From NCBI GenBank assembly GCA_021806925.1, contig JAKAPS010000008.1, positions 1 to 42,104 on the forward strand: a stretch of 42,104 nucleotides of DNA, in the 5' to 3' direction. Of the stretch, positions 38,916 through 42,104 are shown piece by piece (position 1 is the stretch's first letter; each line of letters opens with the position of its first letter). The DNA comes from a bacterium. GTDB lineage: Bacteria > Patescibacteriota > Dojkabacteria > JAKAPS01. Below the pieces are notes generated by a model. That model worked only from the letters and a program-made list of their open reading frames with translations. It was not told the DNA's origin and searched no databases. The position numbers and the translations under genes were made by a program.

Positions 38916-41878
38916 AATCCGCTACTTCTATATTCAATTTTATTATTATCAAGAAACTCATCCCACCTACTGTCTTCTATATATTTTACACCAGAATCAT
39001 TCCTAATATCATCGATTGCAATCAATCCTTTTCTAGCTATATTATATGCTCCATTAGAATCGCCAGAAACAGGATATTTAGCATTATCAGAATCATCTAG
39101 TTCATTTTTACCTTCTTTTTCGTATACTCTACTATCAAAAAATGGAGGAACTGGTGATTGAATAAAGTCATAATCATATGAATCTTTAGTTAATGTATTT
39201 CTTAACTGAATTACATTATTGAACATATATATAAAATCCTCTAAAAATTTATTAGTGACTTTATCCGTAATCTGATCAAGAATATTACTATTCTTATCTA
39301 TATTATTATCATAGAAGAATTTATTATATATATCTGTCATATTCATTATTTTTCTATCCTTATAGTCTTTTTTTTCAACAGAACTATCTGATACTACTCT
39401 ATCTACATTTGTATACACAATATAATTACGAGCATTTTCCTTGTCGCCATTCGAGTATTCTATTTTATATGAATTATAACCTGAATCCCACTCTATAGAT
39501 TTTATATACTTCTTTATATCCACAAACATTTTAGATTTACTTCCTTTCTTTATATAAACATCCTTTCTAAAATTACCAACTGGGTCAGTAATAGATGTGT
39601 AATTTGGTCGTACAAATAACAACATGCCTGCCTGATATTTATTTTTGTAGGAACCTTCTACTTTTGGGGTAAAAGTAATTGCACAATTAACACCACCCGG
39701 TTCATCATATTTTTTACCTTTAATAATTAAATAATGTAATTTATTCTCCAACGCTACCTCAAATTTCTTATATATGGACTTCTCGATTTTTTGCCTTGAT
39801 CTCATGAATCCGCTATTTAGATCTTCCAATACAACAACTGCATTATATTTAATCATTAGATTTGCAATATATGAAGTTACATTTGACATGTATCCATTTT
39901 TCAGATTTCTTATATTTTCTATTTTATCCCAATTTTTTCTTGCATTTTCTCTTTCTTTAGACTTATCTGTCAGCAACATGTTGTAATCCTTTCCATTCAT
40001 TTTGTTCATACTTCCCTGTTTAATTATTTCGCCTTTCATATTTATAACAGAATAATATAATAAGTTTCTCTCCCCCCTATCTATCCCAATTAAATTAATA
40101 TCATTATGCTTTATATATTCATTACATATTGTGTTTATGTCTATTTCTCTATTCTGTTTCCAATTCAAAGTAATTGGAACATGTAAAAAATATTTATCAA
40201 CTCTGAATCGTGCATTATGTACAGCTCTTTCATTTCGTTCAGTAATATTAATATGATCTTTTTCTGTTATAATGGATCTATTATCATTTATGAACTCTCC
40301 TGCTTTTCTATAAAATATTTCTGCATTACCATTTAATTTATTCACTGCATTGTCGTGAAAAAGCGATTCCCAATAAATTGTATGCAGATTACTAGTTCCA
40401 AAATCATGATTTTTCTTAATTAAATCCTTATTCTGTATCCTAAACATGTAGAAATCATTATTCTTCACTTTCTCATCAATATTAGAGAAGTTAATTAATT
40501 TAAAATTAGCTAAATATGATTGACTGTCTATATCACTATATAAATCAATATATATCTTTTTCATATCTGAATTTCCATCAAGAAGCTCACTAAATTTATT
40601 ATTTACATTATCTCTCCTCCATTGGAATATTTTTTCGTATTCAGCTTCCAAATGCCCAATCTTAAAAAATTCAATATTTCTAGATTTCATCTTCTCTTTT
40701 GACTCAGACTTACTAAATTTACTGCCAAAAAGTTGTTTGGGTAATGATTTTACAGATCCACCTCCCAATTGCTTGTATTCTAACCACTCCCACTCACTAG
40801 ATCCATGATCAATTTTAAGATTCTCAAAATAGTTACGTGAAATAGTAACACCATGTTTCAATATTAATAGGTAATATTCAGCTTTATTTCTCCTTATAAT
40901 TGCACCTCTGTTATCTACTATTTTGTTTTTATCCCACCCATTGAGTAAACTGCTACAGTCAAATGTTAATTTTTCACTTCTATTTACATAAACTGCCTTT
41001 GTAATATAGTTTCTAACACTGTTATACATTGAAAATATTGAAGAATATTCCTCTATGAATATATCAATATTATTATACAATGATTCACATTCATCATTAT
41101 CATAATTTATGCTGTTTGTTTTTTTTATACTGAATATTTTTAAGAACCTAATAAAATATACCAATTTATCTATATATAGTTTTATTGCATCCTTATTTTT
41201 TAAATCGTTTTTTAAAAAATATTCAGTCTCTTGATTCTCTAGATTCAATGATTCTCTTAATCTACTAAATTCACTGCACTCCTTTATTATACTCAACAGC
41301 TTCTCCTTAAATTTGTCTATGAATCCTTCAATCTCAATTACTTCAATTTTGAAGATATTTTTAAATTTTTTCTGTTCACTTAAATAGCTTAATTCATTCC
41401 ACTTTCTCAATATGCTGTATGAAAGGTCTGCTATCTTACTTTTATTTATATATAGATTAGGAATATTACTTTCCAATTGCCTAATAATATTTACATATTT
41501 TTCTTTGAATTCTTTTAAATTATTATCATCAAACGATAACAAAATTCCCTTTAGTTCATAGTCATCTTTTATTACTGCATATCCTCGAACAGATTCACCC
41601 TGCTGTGTTGGAGTCATACCTATTTGTTTGTATAGTTTCAACAATTTTTCTAATTTATTTCTATTACTGTCCTTATCTACCATGCTCTGATTAATCAAAT
41701 TTATATCTGAATTTATTTCACCAACAGCTAGATTATATACTTCAATTTGCTTTTGTGTAAAACACTTATTATATGAATATAGATCAAATACTTCACTATA
41801 TTTACTCAGTATATCTTCTTTATGCTTAGTTATTGCATTAAATCTTTCTATATTTTTTATAAATATAGATCTAACAAG
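38912..41878 (-). pseudogene. cas12a: Cas12a effector lacking its N-terminal part (5'-truncated by the IS630-family element)
   Basis: RuvC motifs IGIDRGERNLLYYS, VVLEDLNSGF, GDSNGAYNIARKG; NGWDKNK, YKQLGGGSVKSLPKQLF. The ORF stays open upstream of the called start (41698) to 41878, reading LVRSIFIKNIERFNAITKHKEDILSKYSEVFDLYSYNKCFTQKQIEVYNLAVGEINSDIN. Confidence 0.93.
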
Positions 41879-41882
41879 TCAA

Positions 41883-42104
41883 CTAAGCGTCAAGATTAAG
41901 AAAAGAATAATTGAATTTATGAGAGTTCAGATATTTCACAAATTCAATTCCAGTGTTATAAATATTCTCAATATATCTATTATGTGTGACTTGATGCCGT
42001 CCTTCTTTCCATACATGTTCTTGGGGATTTAATTCTGGAGAATAGGCTGGAAAGAATATTTGTTGTATATGTTTATTTTTTTTTATGTATTCTTGAACCT
42101 TTGA
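41883..42104 (-). mobile_element. C-terminal part of an IS630-family transposase, cut by the window edge
   Basis: Reads SKVQEYIKKNKHIQQIFFPAYSPELNPQEHVWKEGRHQVTHNRYIENIYNTGIEFVKYLNSHKFNYSFLNLDA*, the classic YSPELNPxEHVWK motif. Confidence 0.9.

Noticed and set aside
38885-39986. Plus-strand ORFs 38885..39100 and 39774..39986
   Set aside because: Antisense to conserved Cas12a/Cas4 coding sequence.

Overview
AT-rich bacterial chromosome segment, standard genetic code (TGA, TAA and TAG all end genes). Many small orphan membrane proteins, peptidases and archaeal-type glycolytic enzymes suggest a reduced-genome/Patescibacteria-like host, but the taxonomy is inferred only. Most of the window is ordinary: GalE, M20 and M1 peptidases, two tandem ABC exporters, an ABC-2 pair, an AI-2E transporter, FkbM, TlpA/MauE, RadC, archaeal-type TIM plus GapN, and five tRNAs. 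Two regions stand out. (1) About 34.3-42.1 kb holds a type V-A CRISPR-Cas locus: cas12a-cas4-cas1-cas2 followed by an array with 10 full repeats and one truncated repeat. It is damaged at both ends. An IS630-family element abuts cas12a and has removed its N-terminal coding region. A single-ORF IS66-family element with 22-bp inverted repeats cuts the leader-distal repeat and, without a target-site duplication, also borders a truncated caspase-like gene. (2) About 17.4-23.0 kb is an integrated element next to tRNA-Pro, carrying an APH-like kinase, a PIN-like nuclease, a DUF6788-like protein and a large serine recombinase. The flanking 13-bp direct repeat (TTCAAATCGGGAT) lies inside the recombinase coding frame. 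Excision would swap the recombinase C-terminus, replacing the short tail NRT* with a 37-aa tail encoded at the far end of the element. A 122-nt sequence with a 19-bp outer stem of unknown function lies inside the element. No database searches were possible; family calls come from motif reading.
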